Source of the DNA: Xenophilus aerolatus
GTDB taxonomy: Bacteria > Pseudomonadota > Gammaproteobacteria > Burkholderiales > Burkholderiaceae_C
NCBI GenBank assembly: GCA_030418545.1
Contig: QAIB01000017.1
Span: 1-48,573, forward strand
DNA: 48,573 bases
Reading direction: 5' to 3'
Shown here in pieces: positions 8,875-16,148 of the stretch. A program made the translations under genes and the position numbers. The notes under the pieces are model-generated. The model made no database searches and had not been told where the DNA came from. It saw only the letters and a list, made by a program, of their open reading frames with translations. Position 1 is the stretch's first letter, and the number at the start of each line of letters is the position of its first letter.

Positions 8875-9339
8875 ATGCCTCGTTCCCGTACCGCTGCTGC
8901 TGCCTTCGGCCTTGTCGCGGCCGTCGCCGCCCTGGCGGCCATGCCAGCGTCGGCGCAGCCCACCTTCGCCACGCCCCAGGACGCGATCAAGTACCGCCAG
9001 CAGACCCTCAAGGAGATGCAGCAGAACTTCAAGCGCGTGGCCGACATGGCCAGCGGCCGGGCGGACTTCGATGCCAAGGTGGCCGAGACGAGCGCCGCGC
9101 GCGCGGCCGAACTGATCAAGATGCCTTGGGTGGGCTTCGGTCCGGGCACCGAGGGCGGCAAGGCCAAGCCCGCCATCTGGAAGGAGCAGGACAAGTTCAA
9201 GGCTGCCGCCGCGCGTAGCGAGGAGGAAGTGGCCAAGGTGGCCGCCGCCGCCAAGACCGGCGACCTGGCCGCCATCAAGGCCTCGATCGGCGCCGCCGGT
9301 GCAAGCTGCAAGGCGTGCCACGACATGTACCGGGAGTGA
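8875..9339 (+). CDS. Cytochrome c' (periplasmic, class II c-type)
   Basis: The 154-residue precursor has a signal peptide (about residues 1-26, ending MPASAQP), a four-helix-bundle type sequence, and one haem-binding CKACH motif at residues 145-149 near the C-terminus, as in class II cytochromes c. These proteins bind NO or other gases and may carry electrons. ATG 8875 has AAGGAAG 8 bases upstream; an earlier in-frame ATG would only add polar residues before the signal peptide. It is divergent from the b561 gene. Confidence 0.88.
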   Translation: MPRSRTAAAAFGLVAAVAALAAMPASAQPTFATPQDAIKYRQQTLKEMQQNFKRVADMASGRADFDAKVAETSAARAAELIKMPWVGFGPGTEGGKAKPAIWKEQDKFKAAAARSEEEVAKVAAAAKTGDLAAIKASIGAAGASCKACHDMYRE

Positions 9340-9555
9340 CACCCCCCAAGCCGCTTCGCGGCTCCCCCCTCCCTGGCGCCTTCGGCTTGGAAGGGGGCTG
9401 AGCCCGTACACAGAATGTCCGGTGGACATTCTGTGACTGGCGAAGGGCGAGGCCACTGGCCTCGCGCGGCCTGCAAGGCCTTCCCAGAGGCCTGGCAAAG
9501 CCAGTTCCTCGGGTGCCCTGGGGGCTTCGCTGCGCTCGCCGACTGACGGTCGAGT
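9340..9555. repeat. GC-rich intergenic repeat zone with a perfect palindrome at 9409-9435
   Basis: No gene is visible here. CACAGAATGTCC (9409-9420) and its exact reverse complement (9424-9435) are separated by 3 bases. Just upstream CCAAGCCG...CGGCTTGG forms a second, looser hairpin with an inner AGCCGC-TTC-GCGGCT. The zone lies between two convergent genes and resembles the dispersed intergenic palindromes I associate with Comamonadaceae genomes. It may serve as a bidirectional transcription stop. Confidence 0.6.
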
Positions 9556-9618
9556 GCTATGAAATTGGTAGCTATTGGCGCCCGTCCGACGGGCGCCGCA
9601 GGCCAAAAAGGCTTGAAA
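9556..9618. repeat. Dispersed Comamonadaceae-type repeat, copy A
   Basis: The stretch has the pattern GCTATGAAATTGGTAGCTAT, then a CGCCCGT/ACGGGCG inverted pair, then GGCCAAAAAGGCTTGAAA. Two related copies with the AATT-TAGCT core occur at 17479-17536 and 22738-22803. It sits between convergent genes. Confidence 0.6.
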
Positions 9619-9628
9619 GCCCGGCCGC

Positions 9629-10126
9629 TCAGGCTTCGGCCAGCAACTTCTCGATCAGGCGATGCAGTTCGTCGAAGTCGGGCTCGCCGACGTAGCGCTT
9701 GACGATCTCGCCCTTCTTGTTGACCACGTAGGTGGTCGGCGTCAGCTGCACGTCGCCCCAGGCCTTGGCGACGGCGCCGGTGTTGTCGATGGCGACCTTG
9801 AAGGGCAGCTTGCGCGTCTCGGCGTAGTTGATGACGTAGCTCGGCGGGTCGTAGCTCATGGCCACCGCCAGGGTGTCGTACCCCTTCGCCTTGTACTTGT
9901 CGTAGGTCGCGATGACCTTGGGCATCTCGCCCACGCAGGTCACGCAACTCGTGGCCCAGAAGTTGACCAGCGTCACCTTGCCCTTGAGGTCCTCGGTGCT
10001 CTTCTTGCTGCCGTCGAGCAGCACGAAGGTGGAGGCGGGGGCCGGCGAGCTGCCGGTGCTCACGTACACGCCTACGCCGACGGCCAGCGCGACCGCGATT
10101 GCGGCACCATAGAGGGCTTTTTTCAT
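9629..10126 (-). CDS. TlpA/ResA-like thioredoxin-fold protein
   Basis: The 165-residue protein has an N-terminal hydrophobic segment (residues 4-22; membrane anchor or signal) followed by a TlpA-like thioredoxin domain. The redox motif is C61-V-T-C64 in NFWATSCVTCVGEM, and the cis-proline region is QLTPTTYVVNKKGEIV. It probably acts in the periplasm as a disulfide reductase, for example in cytochrome c or cuproprotein maturation. The nearby c-type cytochrome supports, but does not prove, that role. Start at 10126 (reverse). Confidence 0.9.
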   Translation of the reverse strand: MKKALYGAAIAVALAVGVGVYVSTGSSPAPASTFVLLDGSKKSTEDLKGKVTLVNFWATSCVTCVGEMPKVIATYDKYKAKGYDTLAVAMSYDPPSYVINYAETRKLPFKVAIDNTGAVAKAWGDVQLTPTTYVVNKKGEIVKRYVGEPDFDELHRLIEKLLAEA

Positions 10127-10306
10127 CGCCGGGCCGCCCCAAGATGAAAAGCGCCCCCTCGGGGGGCAGCGAACCACACGAAGTGGGGAGCGTGGGGGGC
10201 ATTCTTCATCGCTGAACTCCCCGGGCATGAAGACCGAGCGCTCCTGCAAGGGGCATCGACCGTGGGGCAGGGCAAGCGTGAAGGTGGAGATGCATGGAGC
10301 GGATCG
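10127..10306. repeat. REP-like intergenic sequence
   Basis: No gene. The stretch contains GCGCCCCCTCGGGGGGC followed by AGCGAACCACACGAAGTGG and GAGCGTGGGGGGC, a GC-rich palindromic arrangement I associate with short repeats common in Comamonadaceae intergenic regions. It separates the divergent tlpA-like and lipoprotein genes, so promoters for both must lie here too, but none stands out. Confidence 0.45.
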
Positions 10307-10882
10307 ATGAAGTGGCGCGATTTTAGTTCCGCAAGGGCCAAAGCGCTGGCGAGCGCGAAGCCGGCGGGTGCGCTGATGGCCCTGGCTACGCTGGCCATGG
10401 CCTGCAGCCCGGTATTCAACTGGCGCGAGGTGCCGGTGGGCGAGTCGCTGGTGGCCATGCTGCCCTGCAAGCCCGACCGCGCCGAACGCAGCCTGCCGAT
10501 AGGGCCCGCCACCGTGCCCATCGACATGGCCGGCTGCGAGGCCGGCGGTGCCACCTTCGCCGTTGCGCGCCTGCCGGGCGGCGATGCGTCGCAGGCCGAG
10601 GCGCGGCTCGCCGCCTGGCGCCAGGCGGCAAAAAGCCCGTGGGCCGGCGCGCAGCTCGCCGAGGCGCCCTGGACGCTGCCGCGCGCCGCCACCGCGCCGG
10701 CCCCGTGGGCGCTCGACGTCACGAACGCGGCTGCCGACGGCCGCCCGGCCGAGGCGCACCTGCGCTGGTTCGCCGGCCCCGACGGGCAGGGCGGCATCAT
10801 GCTGTACCAGGCCATGGTGCTCGGCCGCCCGTCCGCCGCGGACGCGGCCGAGACCTTCTTCGACGGGCTGCGCCTGCGATGA
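10307..10882 (+). CDS. Small exported protein, possible lipoprotein (unknown function)
   Basis: I do not recognise a family. The 191-residue product has a hydrophobic segment at about residues 20-32 ending LATLAMAC at Cys33; the -3 position is Ala, so this is only a weak lipobox. The rest is soluble, with conserved-looking VGESLVAMLPCKPDR and a C-terminal AAETFFDGLRLR. ATG 10307 was chosen because GGAG lies 7 bases upstream; the longer GTG start at 10262 adds polar residues. It lies just upstream of the PTS genes in the same direction. Confidence 0.7.
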   Translation: MKWRDFSSARAKALASAKPAGALMALATLAMACSPVFNWREVPVGESLVAMLPCKPDRAERSLPIGPATVPIDMAGCEAGGATFAVARLPGGDASQAEARLAAWRQAAKSPWAGAQLAEAPWTLPRAATAPAPWALDVTNAAADGRPAEAHLRWFAGPDGQGGIMLYQAMVLGRPSAADAAETFFDGLRLR

Positions 10883-10952
10883 GCACGCCTTGCCGCGGGC
10901 CCGGTCGGCGACAGGCGCGCCCGCATAATGCTTGCGAGCCCACGCCGCCCGC

Positions 10953-11411
10953 ATGAACAGCATCCTCCTCATCGCCCACTCGCCGCTGGCCCATGCCCTG
11001 CGGCAATGCGCGCTGCATGTCTTTCCCGAGGCCGAGGACTGCGTCGGCGCCCTGGACGTGCTGCCCAACGTGTCGCCCGAAGAGACGCTGGGCGCGGCCC
11101 GCATCATCCTCGCGCAGCAACTCGGGCGCGCGCCGCGTGCCCAGGTGCTGGTGCTGACCGACGTGTTCGGCGCCACGCCCTGCAACGTCGCGCAGCAGCT
11201 GGTCGACGGGGTGCGCTCGCGCCTCGTCGCCGGCGTCAACCTGCCGATGCTGCTGCGTGCCGTCACCTACCGGCACGAGCCGCTCGATGCCCAGGTGCAG
11301 CGCGCGATCGCCGGTGGCACGGCGGGTGTCATGCAGGTGGCCGTGGCCGCCCCCCAGAACCAGGTGAGAAGAAAATACAGTGATCAAGACATCCGTGACC
11401 ATCAGCAATAA
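10953..11411 (+). CDS. PTS mannose-family EIIA domain protein
   Basis: The 152-residue protein has the EIIA-Man start MNSILLIAHSPLAHALRQ, with His9 as the expected phosphorylation site, and VLVLTDVFGATPCNVAQQ, the conserved loop of the fold. It accepts phosphate from HPr. With no EIIB/EIIC gene nearby it is likely regulatory, as in the EIIA-HPr-EI cluster of other betaproteobacteria. Its last 10 codons overlap ptsH by 32 bases in another frame, so the two are translationally coupled. ATG 10953 is the family start. Confidence 0.92.
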   Translation: MNSILLIAHSPLAHALRQCALHVFPEAEDCVGALDVLPNVSPEETLGAARIILAQQLGRAPRAQVLVLTDVFGATPCNVAQQLVDGVRSRLVAGVNLPMLLRAVTYRHEPLDAQVQRAIAGGTAGVMQVAVAAPQNQVRRKYSDQDIRDHQQ

Positions 11412-11649
11412 GCTGGGCCTGCACGCCCGCGCGTCGGCCAAGCTCACCAAGCTGGCCGGCAGCTACCCCTGCGAGGTGTGGATCGCGCGCGGCGACCGGC
11501 GCGTCAACGCCAAGAGCATCATGGGCGTGATGATGCTGGCCGCGGGCCTGGGCGCCACCGTCGAACTCGAGACGAACGGCGAGCGCGAGCAGGAAGCCAT
11601 GGATGCGCTGCTCGCCTTGATGAACGACAAGTTCGGCGAGGGCGAGTGA
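11380..11649 (+). CDS. ptsH: HPr phosphocarrier protein
   Basis: The 89-residue protein has both HPr phosphorylation sites: His15 in NKLGLHARASAK (from EI) and Ser46 in NAKSIMGVMML (a kinase site in bacteria with HprK). It passes phosphate from EI to the EIIA encoded just upstream. The start is GTG at 11380, inside the end of the EIIA gene; AGGTGAGA at 11362-11369 is a plausible but distant ribosome-binding site. Confidence 0.95.
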   Translation: MIKTSVTISNKLGLHARASAKLTKLAGSYPCEVWIARGDRRVNAKSIMGVMMLAAGLGATVELETNGEREQEAMDALLALMNDKFGEGE

Positions 11650-11660
11650 TGGGATACGGA

Positions 11661-11775
11661 CTCCCGTACGCGAAGGAAGCGAAAGCGCGCGAAGGTCGCG
11701 AAAAAGTCCATTCAGATTTCTCTGAAAGTTCTTTCGCGACCTTCGCGAAACCTTCGCGCCCTTCGCGTAGGGAAG
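11661..11775. repeat. Large imperfect inverted repeat between ptsH and ptsI
   Basis: The left arm (11661-11706) and right arm (11731-11775) are near reverse complements. The best-matched blocks are CGCGAAGGTCGCGAAA (11689-11704) against TTTCGCGACCTTCGCG, and TACGCGAAGG against CCTTCGCGTA. The tip holds a small TCAG-ATTTC-CTGA type hairpin. The repeated TTCGCG units look like a dispersed intergenic element of Variovorax-like genomes. In RNA it would form a long stem inside the pts message. Confidence 0.75.
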
Positions 11776-11794
11776 CCCGCATTCAAGACGCCCC

Positions 11795-13579
11795 ATGACC
11801 TTCGCCCTTCACGGCCTCCCCGTCGCCCGCGGCATCGCGATCGGGCGTGCGGTGCTGGTCGTGTCCAGCCGGGTCGACGTGGCGCACTACTTCGTGCAGC
11901 CGCACGAGGTCGAGGCCGAGATCGGCCGGGTGCGCACGGCGCGCAACGCGGTGGCCGAGGAGCTGCAGCGCCTGCAGGCCAGCGTGGCACAGATGACGCC
12001 GCAGGAGGCACCGCACGAGCTGTCGGCCCTGCTCGAGGTGCACCAGATGCTGCTGCAGGACGAGGCCCTGACCGACGGCGTCAAGCACTGGATCACCGAG
12101 CGCCTCTACAACGCCGAATGGGCGCTGACCACGCAGCTGGAGATCGTCGCGCGCCAGTTCGACGAGATGGAGGACGAGTACCTGCGTGAGCGCAAGTCCG
12201 ACCTCGAACAGGTCGTCGAGCGCCTGCTGCACCAGATGAAGGGCACGGCCGCGGTGCTGGCGCCGCCGCCGCCCAAGCGCAAGGCGCGCACCGGCGAGGA
12301 GGGCGACGACGGCACGGACGACGGCTTCGACGCGCCGCTCGTGCTCATCGCGCACGACCTGGCGCCGGCCGACATGCTGCAGTTCAAGAAAAGCGTGTTC
12401 GCCGGCTTCGTCACCGACGTGGGCGGGCGCACCTCGCACACCGCCATCGTGGCGCGCAGCATGGACATCCCGGCGGTGGTCGGCGCGCGCGGCGCCAGCC
12501 AGCTGGTGCGGCAGGACGACTGGGTCATCATCGACGGCGATGCGGGCGTGGTCATCGTCGACCCCTCGCCCATCATCCTGGCCGAGTACGGCTTCAAGCA
12601 GCGCCAGGGCGAGCTCGAGCGCGAACGCCTCTGGCGCCTGCGCCACAAGCCGGCCGTCACGCTCGACAACCAGCGCGTCGAGCTGCTCGCCAACATCGAA
12701 TTGCCTGACGACACCGCCGGCGCCGTGAAAGCCGGCGCCGTGGGCGTGGGTCTGTTTCGCAGCGAGTTCCTCTTCATGGGCCGCACGGAGCGCGGCGAGA
12801 AGCTGCCCGACGAAGAGGAGCAGTACGAGGCCTACCGCCGCGCCATCGACGGCATGCAGGGCATGCCGGTCACCATCCGCACCATCGACATCGGCGCCGA
12901 CAAGCCGCTCGATGGCAAGAGCGGCAAGCAGGAGTACCTCAACCCCGCGCTGGGCCTGCGCGCCATCCGCTGGAGCCTGGCCGAGCCGGCGATGTTCCTC
13001 ACGCAGCTGCGCGCCATCCTGCGCGCCGCGGCGCACGGGTCGGTGCACCTGCTGATCCCGATGCTCGCGCATGCCTCCGAGATCCGGCAGACGCTGGCGC
13101 TCATCGAGCAGGCGCGCGCCGAGCTCGACGCGCGCGGCCTGGCGCACGGCGCCGTGAAGCTCGGCGCCATGATCGAGGTGCCCGCGGCAGCGCTCACCGT
13201 CAAGCTCTTCCTGCGGCACTTCGACTTTCTCTCGATCGGCACCAACGACCTGATCCAGTACACGCTGGCGATCGATCGCGCCGATGAGGCCGTGGCCCAC
13301 CTGTACGACCCCGCGCACCCGGCGGTGCTGCGTTTGGTGGCCGACACCATCGCCGAGTGCCGCCGCCAGGGCAAGGGCGTGAGCGTGTGCGGCGAGATGG
13401 CGGGCGACGTGCACTTCACGCGGCTGCTGCTGGGCCTGGGCCTGCGCAGCTTCTCGATGCATCCCTCTCAGATCCTGGCCGTCAAGCAGGAAGTGCTGCG
13501 CGCCGACACCACCAAGCTCGCGCCCTGGGCGCAGCGCGTGCTCGAGTCCGACGACCCGGCGCAGATGCTGGCCGAGTGA
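11795..13579 (+). CDS. ptsI: PTS enzyme I (phosphoenolpyruvate-protein phosphotransferase)
   Basis: The 594-residue enzyme takes phosphate from PEP and passes it to HPr. The phosphorylated histidine is His215 in GGRTSHTAIVARSMDIPAVVG. The PEP-binding barrel follows, with GVGLFRSEFLFMGR and the C-terminal FLSIGTNDLIQYT and VSVCGEMAGD motifs. Compared with E. coli EI (575 residues, His189) there is an insert of about 25 residues at 156-180, rich in Pro, Lys and Asp, just before the phosphohistidine domain. ATG 11795 lacks a strong ribosome-binding site and follows the palindrome. Confidence 0.96.
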   Translation: MTFALHGLPVARGIAIGRAVLVVSSRVDVAHYFVQPHEVEAEIGRVRTARNAVAEELQRLQASVAQMTPQEAPHELSALLEVHQMLLQDEALTDGVKHWITERLYNAEWALTTQLEIVARQFDEMEDEYLRERKSDLEQVVERLLHQMKGTAAVLAPPPPKRKARTGEEGDDGTDDGFDAPLVLIAHDLAPADMLQFKKSVFAGFVTDVGGRTSHTAIVARSMDIPAVVGARGASQLVRQDDWVIIDGDAGVVIVDPSPIILAEYGFKQRQGELERERLWRLRHKPAVTLDNQRVELLANIELPDDTAGAVKAGAVGVGLFRSEFLFMGRTERGEKLPDEEEQYEAYRRAIDGMQGMPVTIRTIDIGADKPLDGKSGKQEYLNPALGLRAIRWSLAEPAMFLTQLRAILRAAAHGSVHLLIPMLAHASEIRQTLALIEQARAELDARGLAHGAVKLGAMIEVPAAALTVKLFLRHFDFLSIGTNDLIQYTLAIDRADEAVAHLYDPAHPAVLRLVADTIAECRRQGKGVSVCGEMAGDVHFTRLLLGLGLRSFSMHPSQILAVKQEVLRADTTKLAPWAQRVLESDDPAQMLAE

Positions 13580-13772
13580 GCCGGCCGCGCTGCCTTCGGC
13601 GCACTTCGCGAATGATGTGGGGCCCAAGCGCCCGTCCCAATTGCGCAGACAGCTATGGAACCCGTAGCGTTGAAATCAAACGAAACATAGCGCGACGGCA
13701 CTGAAAAGACCGCGCCGGCCCGCGTGCGCACCATCGAGGCTCCTTCACCACTTTCACTCGAAAGGCCTCGAC

Positions 13773-14147
13773 ATGAACAGCATCCGCGCCACCTTTCTCG
13801 CCGTTTCCGCCCTGGCTCTGCTGGGCACCACCGCCGCGCAGGCCGAAAGCTACGAGGGCGTGCACGCGCCCGCCGGCGCCCTGGGCCGCAGCGCGGTGCA
13901 GGCCGAAGCCGTCCGTGCCGCCGCAGCCCGCGATCAGAACGTGGTGCGCGGCTCGCGCGGTGCCGAGACCGTCGCCGTCTCGCAGGCACGCGCTGGTGTG
14001 CAGGCCGAAGCCGTGCGCACCGCTGCCGCGCCCGACCAGAACGTCAGCTCGGGCTCCCGCGTGAACAGCCGCGTCGTTTCGACGATGCGCAACCCGGTCG
14101 ACGTGCGCGCCGAGGCGCAGGCCCGCGGCACCAACGCGGCGCAGTGA
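13773..14147 (+). CDS. Small periplasmic protein, DUF4148-like
   Basis: The 124-residue precursor has a clear signal peptide ending GTTAAQA-ES. The mature part starts YEGVHAPAGALGRSAVQAEAV, like the small DUF4148-type exported proteins common in Burkholderiales. It contains an internal duplication: VQAEAVRAAAARDQNV and VQAEAVRTAAAPDQNV, each followed by GSR. Function unknown. The 193 bases upstream hold no gene and no convincing promoter. It may go with the Spy-like gene downstream. Confidence 0.7.
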   Translation: MNSIRATFLAVSALALLGTTAAQAESYEGVHAPAGALGRSAVQAEAVRAAAARDQNVVRGSRGAETVAVSQARAGVQAEAVRTAAAPDQNVSSGSRVNSRVVSTMRNPVDVRAEAQARGTNAAQ

Positions 14148-14193
14148 CGCGCTTGCGACCTCGCATTCCCTCATCCTCAAGGACACACGCACC

Positions 14194-14652
14194 ATGAAAC
14201 CCTGGATCCGACGCGCCCTCTTCGGCCTCTTCGGCGGCGCCCTCGTTGCCGGCAGCATCGCCGGCTGTGCCGGCCACCGCCACGGCTGGGGCGCGGCCGA
14301 CAGCACCGAGTTCCGCGCGAAGATGGTCGAGCGCGTGGGCAGCAAGCTCGACCTCGACGCCACGCAGAAGCAGAAGCTCGACGTGCTGGCGCAGAAGCTG
14401 CAAGCGCAGCGCCAGGCCATGCGCGGCACGGGCGACCCGCGCGCACAGTTCAAGGCCCTGTTCGCCGGCGACCGGCTCGACCAGGCGGCGGCCGCGAAGC
14501 TGGTCGAGGAAAAGACCGCCGCCGTGCGCAACGGCAGCCCCGAGGTCATCGCCGCAGCGGCCGATTTCTTCGACCACCTGAGCCCCGCGCAGCAGCAGAA
14601 GGTGCGCGAGTTCATGGACCGCGGCGGCCGCCGCTGGTCGCGCCATGGCTGA
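14194..14652 (+). CDS. Spy/CpxP-like periplasmic lipoprotein (LTxxQ family)
   Basis: The 152-residue protein has a lipobox (GSIAGC, Cys25) and a helical mature domain. Two degenerate LTxxQ motifs are seen as LDLDATQKQKLD and LSPAQQQKVREF. Proteins of this family are envelope-stress chaperones or sensors that often act with CpxRA-type two-component systems. One such pair lies downstream, which fits. The last codons overlap the DUF4260 gene by 8 bases. Confidence 0.8.
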   Translation: MKPWIRRALFGLFGGALVAGSIAGCAGHRHGWGAADSTEFRAKMVERVGSKLDLDATQKQKLDVLAQKLQAQRQAMRGTGDPRAQFKALFAGDRLDQAAAAKLVEEKTAAVRNGSPEVIAAAADFFDHLSPAQQQKVREFMDRGGRRWSRHG

Positions 14653-15112
14653 GCAACTCGCCACCGCAGCCGCCGCGTCCTGGCCGGCACGCAGCGCCTG
14701 GCAGCGCGCTGCGGCCGCCCCATCCGCCGACGGCGCGGCACAGGGCGGCGTGCGCGCGCTGCTGCGCCTCGAAGGGCTGGCGCTGCTCGTGCTCGCCGTT
14801 GCGGGCTATGCGCAGCTGGGCGCGGGCTGGGGTGGCTTCGCGCTGCTCTTCCTCGCACCCGACATCGCGATGTTCGGCTACCTGGCCGGACCGCGCGTCG
14901 GCGCCGCGCTCTACAACACGACGCACAGTCTCGTGGGGCCGGCACTGCTGGGCGGCGCGGGCCTGGGCTTCGGCGCGCCGGTGGCGATGGCCTTCGCCCT
15001 GGTGTGGGCCGCGCACATCGGCTTCGACCGGATGCTGGGCTACGGCCTCAAGTACACGCGCGGCTTCGGCTTCACCCACCTGGGCCGGCTCGGGCCGCGC
15101 GACGCCTGGTGA
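14645..15112 (+). CDS. DUF4260 family membrane protein
   Basis: The 155-residue protein has a polar Ala-rich N-terminus of about 38 residues, then four hydrophobic stretches. Conserved DUF4260-type features are LLRLEGLALLVLAVAGYAQ, APDIAMFGYLAGPRVGAALYN, and the C-terminal HIGFDRMLGYGLKY. Function unknown. It starts inside the Spy-like gene, so the two are likely co-translated, and it is the last gene before the 267-bp repeat element. Confidence 0.82.
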   Translation: MAEQLATAAAASWPARSAWQRAAAAPSADGAAQGGVRALLRLEGLALLVLAVAGYAQLGAGWGGFALLFLAPDIAMFGYLAGPRVGAALYNTTHSLVGPALLGGAGLGFGAPVAMAFALVWAAHIGFDRMLGYGLKYTRGFGFTHLGRLGPRDAW

Positions 15113-15134
15113 CGCCCGGATGCCCGCCGGCCGG

Positions 15135-15401
15135 AGAGCCTGCCTGCGCGGGCCAAGGGGTCGCGCAGCCATCTTGCCGGGTGGCCTGCAAGGCGCGGCG
15201 CGCTGCTCGTAGTCATCTACGAGCAAGAGGCGCAACGCCGCAGGCCGCCCGGCAAGACGGCTGCCCTTCGGGTTGGAGCGAAATCGGGCGATCGCGACGC
15301 CCTGTCGCTCGCATGGGCGCAGGCCCATGCGGCGCGCCCGGCCACCGCGCTCATCCCGATTGCGCTCCAACGCGACCCCTTGGCCCGCGCAGGCAGGCTC
15401 T
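15135..15401. repeat. 267-bp folded palindromic element (MITE-like)
   Basis: The ends are perfect 31-bp inverted repeats (15135-15165 and 15371-15401). Inside are two more long stems. 15166-15189 pairs with 15240-15263 (22 of 24) and carries a tip hairpin TGCTCGTAG-TCAT-CTACGAGCA at 15204-15225. 15272-15288 pairs with 15355-15371 (16 of 17) and carries GCATGGGC/GCCCATGC at 15311-15330. The whole folds as a stem with two arms. It codes for nothing recognisable and lies between the DUF4260 gene and the response regulator. No target-site duplication is obvious. Confidence 0.85.
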
Positions 15402-15440
15402 TCGCTCGCCGCCCTGTTCTCTCATGGGCACAATCCCGCC

Positions 15441-16148
15441 ATGCCGCGCATCCTGCTGATCGACGACGACGCGCACCTCGCGCCGCCGCTCACCACCTAC
15501 TTCGCGCGTTTCGACTGCACGCTCGACAGCGCGCAGCGGCCGAGCGAAGGTCTCCTGAAACTGAGGCAGGGCGACTACGACGCGGCGATCCTCGACGTCA
15601 TGCTGCCCGAGATGGACGGCTTCGCGCTGTGCCGGCAGATCCGTGCCGAGAGCGACATTCCCATCGTCATGCTCACCGCCCGCGGCGAGGTGATGGACCG
15701 CGTGGTCGGCCTGGAGCTCGGTGCCGACGACTACCTGCCCAAGCCCTTCGAGCCGCGCGAGCTGGTGGCGCGGGTGCAGACCATCCTGCGCCGCCAGCGC
15801 GTGCGTGCGCCGGTGCCGGCGTCATCGGCGCAGCGCCTGGTGTTCGATGGCCTGTCCATCGACCTCGACCGGCGCGAGGTGCAGCGTGCCGGCGAGCGTG
15901 TCGAGCTCACCGGCACCGAGTTCGAGCTGCTCGCGCTGCTGGCCGCCGAGCCCGGCAAGGTCTTCAGCCGCGACGACATCCTCAACCGCCTGCGCGGCCA
16001 CGAGGCCGACCTGTACACGCGCGCGGTCGACATCGTCGTGAGCCGCCTGCGCCGCAAGCTCGAGCCGCTGGACTGCATCAAGACGCTGCGCAACGCCGGC
16101 TACACCCTGGCCGTGGCGCCCGGCAGCTCCGAAGCAGCGGCGTTGTGA
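15441..16148 (+). CDS. OmpR-family response regulator (CpxR-like)
   Basis: The 235-residue protein has a receiver domain (acidic patch DDD at 8-10, phosphoacceptor Asp52 in ILDVMLPEMDG, Lys101 in DYLPKPFEPREL). A winged-helix OmpR domain follows (LTGTEFELLALLAAEPGKVFSR, then YTRAVDIVVSRLRRKL). It is the DNA-binding partner of the kinase encoded directly downstream. The stop overlaps the kinase GTG start (GTGA). The presence of a Spy-like lipoprotein upstream suggests a Cpx-like envelope-stress role, which is inference. Confidence 0.93.
   Translation: MPRILLIDDDAHLAPPLTTYFARFDCTLDSAQRPSEGLLKLRQGDYDAAILDVMLPEMDGFALCRQIRAESDIPIVMLTARGEVMDRVVGLELGADDYLPKPFEPRELVARVQTILRRQRVRAPVPASSAQRLVFDGLSIDLDRREVQRAGERVELTGTEFELLALLAAEPGKVFSRDDILNRLRGHEADLYTRAVDIVVSRLRRKLEPLDCIKTLRNAGYTLAVAPGSSEAAAL

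Noticed and set aside
13650-13695. A fourth copy of the dispersed AATT-TAGCT repeat (GCTATGGAACCCGTAGC)
   Set aside because: Only the GCTATG and TAGC parts agree; the inverted pair and the GGCC tail are missing.
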